64,000 nt of DNA from SW132 sp038150125 (GTDB lineage Bacteria > Bacteroidota > Rhodothermia > Balneolales > Balneolaceae). The translations under genes and the position numbers were made by a program. The notes under the pieces were generated by a model that was not told where the DNA came from, did not search any database, and saw only the letters and a program-made list of their open reading frames with translations. The stretch spans positions 268,560 to 332,559 of the forward strand of contig NZ_JBBVMF010000004.1 of assembly GCF_038150125.1 (NCBI RefSeq), read 5' to 3'. Shown here in pieces: positions 17,374 to 26,900 of the stretch (position 1 is its first letter; every line of letters starts with the position of its first letter).

Positions 17374-17911
17374 AATGTTTTCTGTTTTCTTAATAGTGTT
17401 TACCCGAAAGCTAAACCTGTAACCAGGTCTAATGTTATCACTTAAAATAGGTGGGGTTCAGAAAACTTGAAATTAGGAAATTTAAATAGAAGGGAAAACG
17501 TAGCTATACGATAGTTAGAAAGTACGGTTCTTGTTGATCGGTGTGGGTATGGGGTGGAATATTATTTAGAGATATTTTTGACGGTTATATTCTTGTCAAT
17601 TATTTTGTAAGGGTTTAAATGGGAAAGATACTCCTGATATTAGCTTTTGAACCAGACCCTGTCCCGGGGCAGGGTCGTATTGTTGACTTCAAAATACCAG
17701 TGTAGATTGGAATTGTATTTTTCAAGAATAAAAGGATATTTATTTTTACCCACACCTATCAACATAGAGCCGAAAGTGCTTTAAGAAAATATATTGATTG
17801 GAATAACAAAACTTGAGAGCTGTATGTATCACCAACTAAAGAATAGCAGCGTGTAGCTTTCCTGTTATTGAGTTATAAATGAATAACAATCAGGTACTTC
17901 CAAGCCCCCCT
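17374..17911. other. Intergenic region with an inverted-repeat element
   Basis: This is an A/T-rich non-coding stretch between the broken lipoprotein and the rnd 3' end. Its main content is the MITE-like element at 17524-17772. I see nothing convincing in the remaining bases. Confidence 0.7.
17524..17772. mobile_element. MITE-like non-autonomous element
   Basis: About 25-base imperfect terminal inverted repeats enclose roughly 250 bases without an ORF. The left end is CGGTTCTTGTTGATCGGTGT followed by GGGTA (17525-17549). The right end is TACCCACACCTATCAACATA followed by GAGCCG (17747-17772). AAAGT flanks it on both sides (17519-17523 and 17773-17777), a possible 5-base target duplication. 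Inside is a perfect hairpin GACCCTG-N8-CAGGGTC (17655-17676). Confidence 0.6.
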
Positions 17912-19069
17912 TCAAATATTAAGAAACTTGCTAATATCAAGATCAAGGCTGGTAGCGTATTCTTTCAACAGGTTTTGTTTGTAGGCTAAAAGATTTGGAT
18001 TTTCATCCGCAACGATCTCACCAATAATTCGATTGCTGAATAAAAAGGTACTCACCTCTTTTCCATAATCTGCCTCAATTTTCTCTTTGATGGGATTAAA
18101 GAACTCATTTTTGGCAAGATTTACTTTCTCGCGCTGACGGCGTTGGTCCATACGTTCTTCAGGCGAGGGCGGGGTATCTGCTGATTCTGAATCAGATAGT
18201 CCCAGCTCATCTGCTTCTTGTTCGGCTTGATCAAGAACAATTTGAAGCTTCTCTTTTATTTTTTCGTTTCTTAGCCTGCGATGAATCCCGCGGGTATTTG
18301 TCCAGTTATCCAACTCATTAGTATTCCGCGCAATCTCCATCATAATCTCTTTTTTTATGACTTTGAATGATGGCCGATTCAGGCTTTCAGATAGCTGTTC
18401 CCGGGTTTCCATCAACCGAATATAAAGATGCCATTCGCGTTCTGAGAAATTTCTTTTGTTCTTATATTTAACAACACCGTTACTCTCGATCGCTGAATAA
18501 TCTTCCAGAAGCGCAGCTTGGTTTTCCTGATCAATCCAGTCTGCAATTTTTTTCTGAGCAGCCTCTTTTCTCAGGTAATCATGTAGCTGGAAGAGGTACA
18601 CTACATCCTCCGACGCATATTGAACCTGTTGCTTCGATAGTGGCCGGTCGTACCAGTTACTCATTTGTGACGATTTCCCGGTCTCAATATCGAGGATATT
18701 TTTGAGGTGGTTGGTGAGTGATGCGGGTGAGTAGTTCAGGAGGCTGATGGCGTTGTCCAGATCGTAAACGTTTTTGGGAAAACAGCCAATTGAGTGCAGA
18801 AGGCGAAGGTCTTCACCAAACGCAAAAGCAACCTTCTCGATAGTGTCACTTTCCAGAACCGGGAAAATTGTTTCAATATTGAGGTCACTGCTCAGCGGAT
18901 CAATCAGGTAGCAGCTCGTTCCGTCATAAATCTGCAACAGGCAGAGGTTGAATCCATAGCGATAATAGTTCTTATCGAACTCAAGGTCGATGGCAATTCT
19001 GTCTTGTACTTTAAGGTTCTGATAAATAGAATTGAGCTCTTGCTGCTGATCTATAATTTTGTCAGTCAT
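17912..19069 (-). CDS. rnd: Ribonuclease D-type 3'-5' exonuclease with HRDC domain
   Basis: The 385-residue DEDD-family exoribonuclease trims the 3' ends of tRNA and other stable RNA. Exo I is DLEFD (28-32), Exo II lies in DLDNAISLLNY, and Exo III is YASEDVVYLFQLHDYL with the catalytic Tyr and Asp of the DEDDy type. The C-terminal half contains an HRDC-like helical region (FSEREWHLYIRLMETREQLS onward) and a charged tail. The length fits RNase D. The ATG start is followed by a normal N-terminus. It is read convergently to the broken lipoprotein region and divergently from the beta-propeller lipoprotein gene. Confidence 0.88.
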   Translation of the reverse strand: MTDKIIDQQQELNSIYQNLKVQDRIAIDLEFDKNYYRYGFNLCLLQIYDGTSCYLIDPLSSDLNIETIFPVLESDTIEKVAFAFGEDLRLLHSIGCFPKNVYDLDNAISLLNYSPASLTNHLKNILDIETGKSSQMSNWYDRPLSKQQVQYASEDVVYLFQLHDYLRKEAAQKKIADWIDQENQAALLEDYSAIESNGVVKYKNKRNFSEREWHLYIRLMETREQLSESLNRPSFKVIKKEIMMEIARNTNELDNWTNTRGIHRRLRNEKIKEKLQIVLDQAEQEADELGLSDSESADTPPSPEERMDQRRQREKVNLAKNEFFNPIKEKIEADYGKEVSTFLFSNRIIGEIVADENPNLLAYKQNLLKEYATSLDLDISKFLNI

Positions 19070-19275
19070 GTAATTTAGTTGGTTTAAAGAATCGATAAAA
19101 GGTATGCAGAACTGAGGTTTTTTTAAAAGGGAGATGAAAATTTCGGGTTGCAGAACGTTCTGATTTTTAGCACAGCTGATTTAGTTACCTTAAATTATCC
19201 ACAGAGAAACGCTATTATTAAAGTATATATTATTATTCTTCAAGATGTACAAAAAGTGAAAGTACTTACCTATTA

Positions 19276-20457
19276 ATGAAACTATCAGTTTACCAGCTCA
19301 TTTTAGTCGGGCTTCTGACGTTAATGACAGGATGTTTCGGCCACGATTCAAGCCGGAATAACGAACCGGCAAATACCAGGCAGATTATTTTTGAAGATGA
19401 CTCTGTTCTCCCTGGAATAGTATTTGATAAACAGGTTGTTTTTATGGACAGCCTCTACCTCGATAACATTCACGATATTGCCGTAGATCGCAATGGAATC
19501 GTGTTTTTGTCAGGCGAAAAGTGGAATCACATGCGCATTCACCGCTTTTTAGCTGATGGAGACTATGCCGGACACATTGGGCAGCTTGGCAATACACCGG
19601 GGTCTTTCCAAGAAGCCGATCGATTGCAGGTGTCAGACTCTGCACTGTGGGTGTCGGACCCGGAATTGCGTCGAATAAGTAAATTTGATCCATCGACCGG
19701 GGATTTTATGGAAGCTGTTGATATCGATACTCTGTACACCCGAAGCGATTTTGCTGCAGATCTTGCACAAACTGACATCACCCCCGTGGGCCTGCTTGAT
19801 GGGAGTCGTATACTATTGATAGAGTCAGGTAAACGTAATCCGGCCTATCAGCCTGAATGGCAAATTCAATATACATCTCTCACTCTAAATGAAAACGGTC
19901 AGCCAGAGATAACGCGTCTCTTCAAAGGGATGGCACAACGGTATATGGTGGGTGACTATGCTGGACGCCCAGCCGCTTTTACTCTCTCCATCAATGAGCA
20001 GCCTTTTATCGATTTTAAGCCGAACGGACTACTTTACGCTGCAAATTCGTCTGATTTTTATGTGAGGGTATATTCGCAGGAGGGAGGTTTGCTCAGAACA
20101 TACGCTTATCCTTATGAGCGCCTCGAGCTAAATCCTGATGACGATATATTTCCATCCTATACATATAATCGGCAGCTATTAATGGTTCGCGAAAGTGCTG
20201 AGTATCCAAAATTCTGGCCGGCGCTTTATCATATGCTTCTGGATGATGAGAAACGGATTTGGGTATCAACAGTGGTTGAAGACAGAGAGATGTCGGAGTG
20301 GTTTGTGATTGATGACCGCAGCCAGGAGCTGATTGCCCGCTTTATGTGGCCGGTTGATAAACCGATACGTTTGGTAAAAAACGGAACTGCTTATACCATC
20401 GAGAAAAATTCTGCCGGGTTTGAGGTTGTAGCAGCTTATAATATTTCGTTTCAATAA
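19276..20457 (+). CDS. Six-bladed beta-propeller lipoprotein (BF3164/DUF4934-like)
   Basis: The 393-residue exported protein has a lipobox ending LMTGC, so Cys20 would be lipidated. The rest shows repeated strand-rich blades of the 6-bladed propeller lipoproteins common in Bacteroidota, with segments such as LDNIHDIAVDRNGIVFLSG and GNTPGSFQEADRLQVSDSAL. These families are usually of unknown function and may bind sugars or peptides at the envelope. No catalytic residues can be named. It stands alone: it is divergent from rnd, and 353 bases separate it from the next gene. Confidence 0.75.
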   Translation: MKLSVYQLILVGLLTLMTGCFGHDSSRNNEPANTRQIIFEDDSVLPGIVFDKQVVFMDSLYLDNIHDIAVDRNGIVFLSGEKWNHMRIHRFLADGDYAGHIGQLGNTPGSFQEADRLQVSDSALWVSDPELRRISKFDPSTGDFMEAVDIDTLYTRSDFAADLAQTDITPVGLLDGSRILLIESGKRNPAYQPEWQIQYTSLTLNENGQPEITRLFKGMAQRYMVGDYAGRPAAFTLSINEQPFIDFKPNGLLYAANSSDFYVRVYSQEGGLLRTYAYPYERLELNPDDDIFPSYTYNRQLLMVRESAEYPKFWPALYHMLLDDEKRIWVSTVVEDREMSEWFVIDDRSQELIARFMWPVDKPIRLVKNGTAYTIEKNSAGFEVVAAYNISFQ

Positions 20458-20810
20458 AAGTCATACAAATTTGTGGTTGATTCATTCGATGACTAAACCA
20501 CATTTCAACACTGGCAAAACACAATTAAAAGTACTCTCATTTGCTTCAAAGTACATTCTTAAGATCAACCAAAAGATGCCACATCCAGATATACCGGTTT
20601 CTCGACAGAAAAATTAAACCCGGATTATCACGTGTCTTGTTTTACGGTATTAGAATATCACATTTTTTGACACTTATGAGTGAATTACGTCGCTATTAGA
20701 ACGAGAAAGTCATTGCAGCATATGAAATTGCGGTCACTGAACCGGCCCAACAGCTCTATAGCTGCAATTCAAAATATCATCTAAAAACTAATTCTATAAG
20801 CGTAAGTAAT
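20458..20810. other. Intergenic region, nothing recognised
   Basis: These 353 bases lie between two same-strand genes. No ORF of interest, strong hairpin or repeat shared with other parts of the window was seen. It presumably carries the promoter of the secreted propeller protein. Confidence 0.6.
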
Positions 20811-23066
20811 ATGCAAAAACATTTACAGATTCTCTTTTGTACACTTATCTACTTTGCCCTTTTAATAACTACACTTCATGCACAAGACTGGAAACCCGCT
20901 CACGGGTCAGTAACTGTAAGCTCACTTAATGACGTTCAGTTTGTAACCGACCAAATCGTTTATGCAACAGGCAATTCAGGCACCGTCATCAAAAGTACCG
21001 ACGGTGGTGAAACCTGGAGTGATATATCATTTGGTGAATCACGGAATTTTTTAAGTCTTCATTTTTTCGATGAAAATACCGGCTATGTTGGCGGCCCTTT
21101 TAATACAGGCGGGGGCGGCAGTTCCGAGATGCTTGCAAAAACGACCGATGGTGGTGCAAACTGGGAGGTGTTGTCTTCATTTGATTTTGATGACTTCAAC
21201 GACATGGAGTTTTTGGACTCTCAAACCGGGTGGGTCGCTTCTGCTGACGGGAATATATTGCATACCACAGACGGAGGAGACAGCTGGATCTCACGCAGTG
21301 CCGGATCAGAAAACCTGTTCGACTTCCATGTTCAAAATGACAGCACTTACTGGGTAGCCGGGGAATACGGAAGTTTGTATAGTTCAGTGGATTCGGGAGA
21401 TACATGGAACCTGGCTGTTGATATTGATACGCTTGGCCTCACCAGGTATTCTGATAGCTTTTATGGTGTTGAATTCTTGAATGAGAATGTAGGTTTTGCA
21501 GTTGGGCAGACCTATGATGACGGCGATATCGCGTTTGTGCTGAAAACGACAGATGGCGGTGATAACTGGACCCGGGTGACGACACATAGTTTCGAATATG
21601 TGGTCCGGGATATTGATATTGGCGAAAACGGAGAGATTATTTTAGCTGGTGGTAAAGAACAATATGGTGAAACAGAATCCAATGCTATTTATATTTCAGA
21701 AGATGCGGGAGACACCTGGAGCGTGATCTCAGATGCCGGCGGCCCCCTTCAGTGGAGCGCTGTGGACCGGGTTGGGGATCAATGGATCGCCGTTGGATAT
21801 ACCGGCGCAATAACGCTATTTACCCCGGCAAGTAATGCACTTGAAGAATCGATAATAACAGGATTAGATATAACTGATGTTGAGTTTTATGATGAAAACC
21901 TGGGGGTAATTGCAACAGGAGGCAAAGTTCAGGGAAGCCTAATCGTCACAAAAGATGGAGGAGAAACCTGGAACCGTGCGCTTACCCTGGACGGCCGTAA
22001 GGATTTTAGTTCAGTTAGTTTTGCTGATGAAAACAACGTTTGGGCCGTTGGCACAGACCACTGGACCGGTGATTCTGTATGGCTGATTTATTACTCGCCC
22101 GATGGCGGTGATTCGTGGGTTAATTTAGAGTTGGACTTTCCGGTTTGGGAGCAACAGGATGACATACAGAACGTTCAATTCCTAAATTCTCAAACAGGAT
22201 ATATCAAAGCGGGAGAGAAATTTTTAAAGACAACCAATGGTGGCGGATCCTGGTTCGAGCTTGAGGTCACAGGTGATTATTCCAACAACGATTTTCATAC
22301 GTTTCAATTTATTGATGAAAATAGTGGCTGGCTGGTTGGGAATGATGAGATAGCGGCTACAACAGATGGGGGAGCCAGCTGGACCATCCAATATGAGCAG
22401 GATAGCCAGAGCAATGAAATCAATGAACTCCACTTCTTTGATGCATCCACCGGCTATGCTGCAATGGACCGGGGCGACATGATGAAAACAGATGACGGAG
22501 GTACGACCTGGAATAATCTATCGACTGGAATTTATTATGACCTTGCGGATCTTGAATTTGTTACTGCTGACAGTGGTTTTGTTGCGGGACGCGGAGGTAT
22601 ATTTTTGACGACCACTGATGGCGGCAACAGCTTCACTACAGAAATATATGGGCAAGAAACAAACGAGGATATTTATAGCATCGACATGCTGGACAGTCAA
22701 AAGGGCTGGATGGCTGGTGAAAATGGGTACTTTGTTACAACAAATAATGGGGGTGGGATCGCTACCTCAATTGATGAACATGTAGTTCAGACACTTCCTT
22801 CGGATATTAAACTCGGGCAGAATTATCCGAATCCGTTTAACCCCACGACGAATATATCCTATGAAGTACCTGTGCGCAGTAAGGTTACTCTTGAGGTGTA
22901 CAATATGCTGGGACAGAAGGTCGCTACGCTTGTAAATAATGAATCAAAAGCGGCAGGGCACCATACTGTCAGCTTTGATGCGGGCAATCTTGCATCGGGA
23001 ATCTACCTGTACAGGCTGAATGCAGGCGGGCAAATGATGTCGCGTCAGCTATCGCTTATCAAATAA
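20811..23066 (+). CDS. Secreted Ycf48/BNR-like repeat protein with T9SS-type sorting domain
   Basis: The 751-residue secreted protein has a signal peptide ending LLITTLHAQ (about 1-25). It then carries many Ycf48/BNR-type blade repeats with the pattern TTDGG-x-W (KSTDGGETW, KTTDGGANW, KTTDGGDNW, KTDDGGTTW and others), which suggests one or two beta-propellers. From about 665 to the end is a C-terminal sorting domain beginning LGQNYPNPFNPTTNISYEVP and ending in a Met/Arg/Gln-rich strand, the type A domain of Bacteroidota. Such proteins are exported by the type IX system and anchored or released at the surface. SprA, a T9SS translocon component, is encoded in the same window. The propeller's partner is unknown. 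Confidence 0.88.
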   Translation: MQKHLQILFCTLIYFALLITTLHAQDWKPAHGSVTVSSLNDVQFVTDQIVYATGNSGTVIKSTDGGETWSDISFGESRNFLSLHFFDENTGYVGGPFNTGGGGSSEMLAKTTDGGANWEVLSSFDFDDFNDMEFLDSQTGWVASADGNILHTTDGGDSWISRSAGSENLFDFHVQNDSTYWVAGEYGSLYSSVDSGDTWNLAVDIDTLGLTRYSDSFYGVEFLNENVGFAVGQTYDDGDIAFVLKTTDGGDNWTRVTTHSFEYVVRDIDIGENGEIILAGGKEQYGETESNAIYISEDAGDTWSVISDAGGPLQWSAVDRVGDQWIAVGYTGAITLFTPASNALEESIITGLDITDVEFYDENLGVIATGGKVQGSLIVTKDGGETWNRALTLDGRKDFSSVSFADENNVWAVGTDHWTGDSVWLIYYSPDGGDSWVNLELDFPVWEQQDDIQNVQFLNSQTGYIKAGEKFLKTTNGGGSWFELEVTGDYSNNDFHTFQFIDENSGWLVGNDEIAATTDGGASWTIQYEQDSQSNEINELHFFDASTGYAAMDRGDMMKTDDGGTTWNNLSTGIYYDLADLEFVTADSGFVAGRGGIFLTTTDGGNSFTTEIYGQETNEDIYSIDMLDSQKGWMAGENGYFVTTNNGGGIATSIDEHVVQTLPSDIKLGQNYPNPFNPTTNISYEVPVRSKVTLEVYNMLGQKVATLVNNESKAAGHHTVSFDAGNLASGIYLYRLNAGGQMMSRQLSLIK

Positions 23067-23100
23067 ATGATGAAAAGCTTTTTTTGTAAATCGAGATTTG

Positions 23101-23181
23101 GGCGTGTTGAATAAAGAAATAATTGAGAATGTATTCAATAATTCATTGTCAGAACATTCTGTTATTCAACGCGCCTTTTTA
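23101..23181. terminator. Long hairpin terminator between convergent genes
   Basis: GGCGTGTTGAATAA (23101-23114) pairs with TTATTCAACGCGCC (23162-23175) with one mismatch, and a T-run follows. An inner arm GAATGT/ACATTC lengthens the stem. It lies between the converging propeller and acyl-CoA dehydrogenase genes and may act on the plus-strand gene. Confidence 0.75.
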
Positions 23182-23223
23182 TTTACATCAAAACAAAATT
23201 GTGAAAGCCAGTAAGAAAAATCG

Positions 23224-24426
23224 TTATCCTTTGGGCTCAAACGCCTGTATTCCGGTAATTTCGCGACCGAGTATCAACCCATGAATATCGTACGTTCCTT
23301 CGTAAGTGTTCACTGATTCAAGATTGACCATGTGATGGATTACGCGGTATTCGCCAGAAATTCCGTTGCCGCCGTGCATATCGCGTGCGACCCTTGCGAT
23401 GTTCAGAGCTTTGCCAACATTGTTTCGCTTGGCCAGGGAGACCATCGACGGATGAAGCCGTCCCTCATCTTTAAGTTTACCCAGCCGCCACGCTAGCATC
23501 TGCATGGAAGTGATTTCGGTGAGCATGTCGGCCAGTTTGGTTTGAGGAAGTTGGTTCGCGGCGATTGGTTTACCGAATTGTTTTCGGTCGAGCGTATACT
23601 GGCGTGCTTTTTGATAGCAAAATTCAGCGGCTCCCACTGCTCCCCAGGCGATGCCGTATCGGGCACTGTTCAGGCACATGAACGGGCCTTTCAATCCACG
23701 TATGTCGGGAAAGACGTTCTCATCGGGAATAAACACATCTTCAAACACAAGCTCACCGGTTGATGATGCACGCAGGCTCATCTTATGTTTGGTAGCCGGG
23801 GCTGAAAATCCTTCCATCCCTTTTTCAACAAGAAACCCGCGAATAACGGGTTCATCATCCACGCTCTCTTTAGCTTTTGCCCAAACAACGGCAATATCGG
23901 CGATAGGAGAATTGGTGATCCACATTTTGGCCCCGTTTAATATCCAGCCGCCATCGGTTTTTACGGCTGTGGATTCCATCGAGCCGGGATCGGACCCATG
24001 ATTGGGTTCGGTCAGACCAAAGCAGCCGATCATATCACCGCTTGCAAGTTTTGGCAGAAATTTTTGTTTCTGATCTTCAGTTCCGAAGATGGAAATCGGA
24101 TACATTACCAAAGACGATTGTACAGACATAAACGACCGGTAGCCCGAATCCACCCGTTCTACTTCCCGGGCAATAAGTCCATACGCTGTTTGGCTCGCGC
24201 CCACGCCGCCATATTCCGGGTCGATGGTGGCCCCGAGCAGCCCGAGATCGCCCATCTCTTTGGCCATCTCGATATCAAAAATTTCCTCTTGGTTTCCTTT
24301 AAGTGCACGCGGTTCGAGCTTGGTTTGTGCATACTCGCGTGCAGATTCCATGATCATTTTGTCGTCTTCGGAAAGTTCCGATTCAAACAGGTAGGCATCG
24401 TCGATATTGAATGAGTTGGAAGCCAT
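23224..24426 (-). CDS. Acyl-CoA dehydrogenase, glutaryl-CoA dehydrogenase type
   Basis: This 400-residue flavoenzyme of the acyl-CoA dehydrogenase family probably converts glutaryl-CoA to crotonyl-CoA in lysine/tryptophan breakdown. The substrate-type marker VDSGYRSFMSVQSSLVMYPI is typical of GcdH, and the catalytic base is Glu376 in NTYEGTYDIHG. The FAD-contact segment CFGLTEPNHGSDPGSM and the C-terminal GNGISGEYRVIHH are present, and the length is the family norm. No lysine-pathway partner or electron-transfer flavoprotein gene is adjacent. It is read convergently with the secreted propeller gene, and upstream (24427-24708) is an A/T-rich promoter-bearing gap. Another short-chain acyl-CoA substrate is possible. 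Confidence 0.88.
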   Translation of the reverse strand: MASNSFNIDDAYLFESELSEDDKMIMESAREYAQTKLEPRALKGNQEEIFDIEMAKEMGDLGLLGATIDPEYGGVGASQTAYGLIAREVERVDSGYRSFMSVQSSLVMYPISIFGTEDQKQKFLPKLASGDMIGCFGLTEPNHGSDPGSMESTAVKTDGGWILNGAKMWITNSPIADIAVVWAKAKESVDDEPVIRGFLVEKGMEGFSAPATKHKMSLRASSTGELVFEDVFIPDENVFPDIRGLKGPFMCLNSARYGIAWGAVGAAEFCYQKARQYTLDRKQFGKPIAANQLPQTKLADMLTEITSMQMLAWRLGKLKDEGRLHPSMVSLAKRNNVGKALNIARVARDMHGGNGISGEYRVIHHMVNLESVNTYEGTYDIHGLILGREITGIQAFEPKG

Positions 24427-24708
24427 GTTGGAGATGATTTTTATTATGGTAGATAAACTATTCGTAATGATATAAATGTAAAGAAATCAGACTGGTAAAT
24501 CATTCAATTTGAACAGAATATTTTGTCAGCTGCTGTAATATTCAGTAAGGTCTATGGCAGGGATTAAATTTCTATTCTAAAAATGCACTTATTTTGTCTA
24601 ACGCCGCTCCTTTTTAGCTCTGATCCATCGAAGACAGCGTAATGCGATGAGATGGACAGAACGACTATTCTTGATTGTACTTAGGGTGAGATATAAGGAG
24701 TCTTGGGA

Positions 24709-25070
24709 TCATGAATTAAATATTTTGAGATACCAATAAATCCCAACAAGATACATTCCATGTGTAATCACTCTCGCCGAGGTTACAGCAAGTGTCCAGA
24801 TGCCAAAAGGTTTCTCCCTTAGTGCGGGTAGATCTCGAGAAAGTCCACCTGAGGCATGTGCGAGAAGCCGTTCATAATTGCAATCTGCAGGACGGTTCCA
24901 AACGGCTGTTAGATAAATTCCCGCAGGGCAGTATTTGAATCCGATGTTTGTCCACCCATTTCAATAGTGGTCTGAAGTGTAAGCAGGCCAACCATGAAAT
25001 AAATAATGCCTTTTGCAATAAACCCCATTCGGGCAAGGGTTGAGATGGCGATCCATTTATATAATAGCAT
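24709..25070 (-). pseudogene. DUF1206 membrane protein remnant
   Basis: The frame from ATG 25070 reads STLARMGFIAKGIIYFMVGL through TNTALREFI-like sequence (SNTALREFI), then TAA (24911-24909), then QPFGTVLQIAI, which matches one DUF1206 repeat across the stop. A second piece in another frame reads ALREKPFGIWTLAVTSARVI then HGMYLVGIYWYLKI and ends at 24711-24709; it resembles the last DUF1206 repeat. The middle of the ~270-residue family length is missing, so this is an internally deleted, stop-containing remnant. Confidence 0.7.
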
Positions 25071-25124
25071 TTGCGGGGGTAATTTTGATAAGCTTTGCAG
25101 TAGTTTAGCTGAAAAGTACAGAAA

Positions 25125-25159
25125 AATAAAAAAGCCCCACCAGAGATGATGAGGCTTTT
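25125..25159 (-). terminator. Terminator of the isocitrate dehydrogenase gene
   Basis: AAAAGCC (near 25129-25135) pairs with GGCTTTT (near 25152-25158). On the minus strand the hairpin is followed by a T-rich run, which reads as an A-run on the plus strand. It lies just after the icd stop. Confidence 0.75.
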
Positions 25160-25191
25160 AACAATATTGATTCAAATAAGGACAATCAGCT

Positions 25192-26439
25192 TTACATATT
25201 ACTGATAATCTCTTCACCAAATTCTGAACATTTCAGTAGGGTTGCACCTTCCATCTGACGTTCAAAATCATAAGTCACGCGCTTGTTGCTGATGGCGGCT
25301 TCAAGGCCTCCCTCAATCAGGTCGGCGGCTTTGCCCCAGCCCATATATCGCAGCATCATTACGGCTGAGAGAATAAGGGATCCCGGATTGACTTTATCCT
25401 GACCGGTGTACTTGGGAGCCGTTCCGTGGGTGGCTTCAAAGACGGCAATACCGGTGTTATAGTTGATATTGGCACCCGGTGCAATACCGATACCGCCTAC
25501 ACATGCGGCAAGTGCATCAGAAATATAGTCTCCATTCAGGTTCATCGTAGCAATTACATCGTACTCATCGGGACGAGTGAGTATCTGCTGCAGGAATGCG
25601 TCAGCAATCACATCTTTCACCACAATGCCGTTGGGTAGTTTACACCATGGGCCTTCGCCAATCACTTCAGCGTCGTACTCTTCGCGAGCTACTTCATAAC
25701 CCCAGTTTTTGAAGCTTCCTTCCGTAAATTTCATGATGTTGCCTTTGTGAACCAGCGTGACGTTGTCGCGGCCTTCTTCAATGGCGTAGTCGATGGCGGA
25801 CCGAACCAGGCGCTTGGTTCCTTCAGTTGAAATCGGTTTGATGCCGAGTGACGATGTTTTCGGAAACCGGATATTTTTGGTGCCCAATTCTTCCATCAGG
25901 AATTTTTTGAGCTTGTCGTTCTCGGGCGTTCCAGTCTGATACTCTATACCGGCATAAATGTCTTCGGTATTTTCCCGGAAAATAACCATGTCTGTAAGCT
26001 CAGGCTGTTTTACAGGACTAGGTGTTCCCTTGTAGTACTTCACGGGTCTCACACAGGCAAAAAGATCCAGCTTCTGACGGATAGCCACATTTAGTGAGCG
26101 AATACCGCCGCCAACGGGTGTGGTTAATGGACCCTTGATCCCAACTTTATACTCTTCAAATACTTTAAGGGTATCTTCAGGAAGCCACGTATCCTTATCA
26201 TATACTTCAAGGGCTTTTTCTCCGGCGTATACTTCAAACCAGTTAATTTTCTTTTTGCCGTCGAACGCTTTTTCAACGGCGCTGTCAACTACATGCTTCA
26301 TGACAGGGGAGATGTCGATCCCAATGCCGTCTCCTTCAATAAATGGTATTATCGGGTCATCACCTACTTTCAGGGAACCATCAGCTTTCTTTTCAATGAT
26401 TGTTCCTTCAGTCGGCTTCGTTAATTTGTCAAAACTCAT
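25192..26439 (-). CDS. icd: Isocitrate dehydrogenase (NADP-dependent)
   Basis: TCA-cycle oxidation of isocitrate to 2-oxoglutarate. The 415-residue protein has the size and form of the E. coli homodimeric enzyme. The substrate-binding segment GGGIRSLNVAIRQ contains the serine that AceK phosphorylates in E. coli. Also visible are VRPVKYYKGTPSPV, FRENTEDIYAGIEY, the metal-binding NLNGDYISDALAACVGG, and the cofactor segment ATHGTAPKYTGQDKVNPGS, whose downstream residues suit NADP. The start at ATG 26439 leaves a normal N-terminus. It is divergent from the small basic membrane-protein gene, with a 175-base shared upstream region. Confidence 0.95.
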   Translation of the reverse strand: MSFDKLTKPTEGTIIEKKADGSLKVGDDPIIPFIEGDGIGIDISPVMKHVVDSAVEKAFDGKKKINWFEVYAGEKALEVYDKDTWLPEDTLKVFEEYKVGIKGPLTTPVGGGIRSLNVAIRQKLDLFACVRPVKYYKGTPSPVKQPELTDMVIFRENTEDIYAGIEYQTGTPENDKLKKFLMEELGTKNIRFPKTSSLGIKPISTEGTKRLVRSAIDYAIEEGRDNVTLVHKGNIMKFTEGSFKNWGYEVAREEYDAEVIGEGPWCKLPNGIVVKDVIADAFLQQILTRPDEYDVIATMNLNGDYISDALAACVGGIGIAPGANINYNTGIAVFEATHGTAPKYTGQDKVNPGSLILSAVMMLRYMGWGKAADLIEGGLEAAISNKRVTYDFERQMEGATLLKCSEFGEEIISNM

Positions 26440-26614
26440 CTGTGTTGATTTAGGTTTGAGGTTAGTTTAAATGAAAATAGTGAAAAATTGAGCCTATTGC
26501 TGAATGGAGCCAAGATAAAATAATGGATAATACGACTGCAAATTCTTCCCTGCTTCTTGTATATTTGCAATGATATTGAATTCGTATCGTTAGGCTTAAT
26601 AAACCGGAGACAGT

Positions 26615-26815
26615 ATGATCAAACCGATGTTTGGCCACAGGCCGAAACCCAGAAAATTTAATATGCCACTCCGCTATTATAACCCGGAAGTGGATGAAAA
26701 GAAAAAACGCCGGATTCGTATTAAAACACAGCGGCGTAAAGACCGTTATGGCACCAAAATATTTCTCTACGTGGCCGGGCTAACTCTTGTCCTTCTTGTA
26801 ATGTCGATGCTGTAG
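26615..26815 (+). CDS. Small basic single-TM protein
   Basis: The 66-residue protein has a strongly basic middle (KKKRRIRIKTQRRKDRYG, about 29-46) and one C-terminal TM helix (IFLYVAGLTLVLLVMSML, 49-66). It is probably real: the charge/TM layout is coherent, and TATATTTG, a good match to the Bacteroidota -7 box, lies about 45-55 bases upstream. I do not recognise a function. It sits between icd (divergent) and mutL (same strand, 85 bases on). Confidence 0.6.
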   Translation: MIKPMFGHRPKPRKFNMPLRYYNPEVDEKKKRRIRIKTQRRKDRYGTKIFLYVAGLTLVLLVMSML

Positions 26816-26900
26816 AGGGGCTTGTTCTAAAGGAACGTCTTGGCACAAAAGCCTCTAATAGTGTAGCTTAAATAACGTCAAATTCTCAAAGAATCATCAT

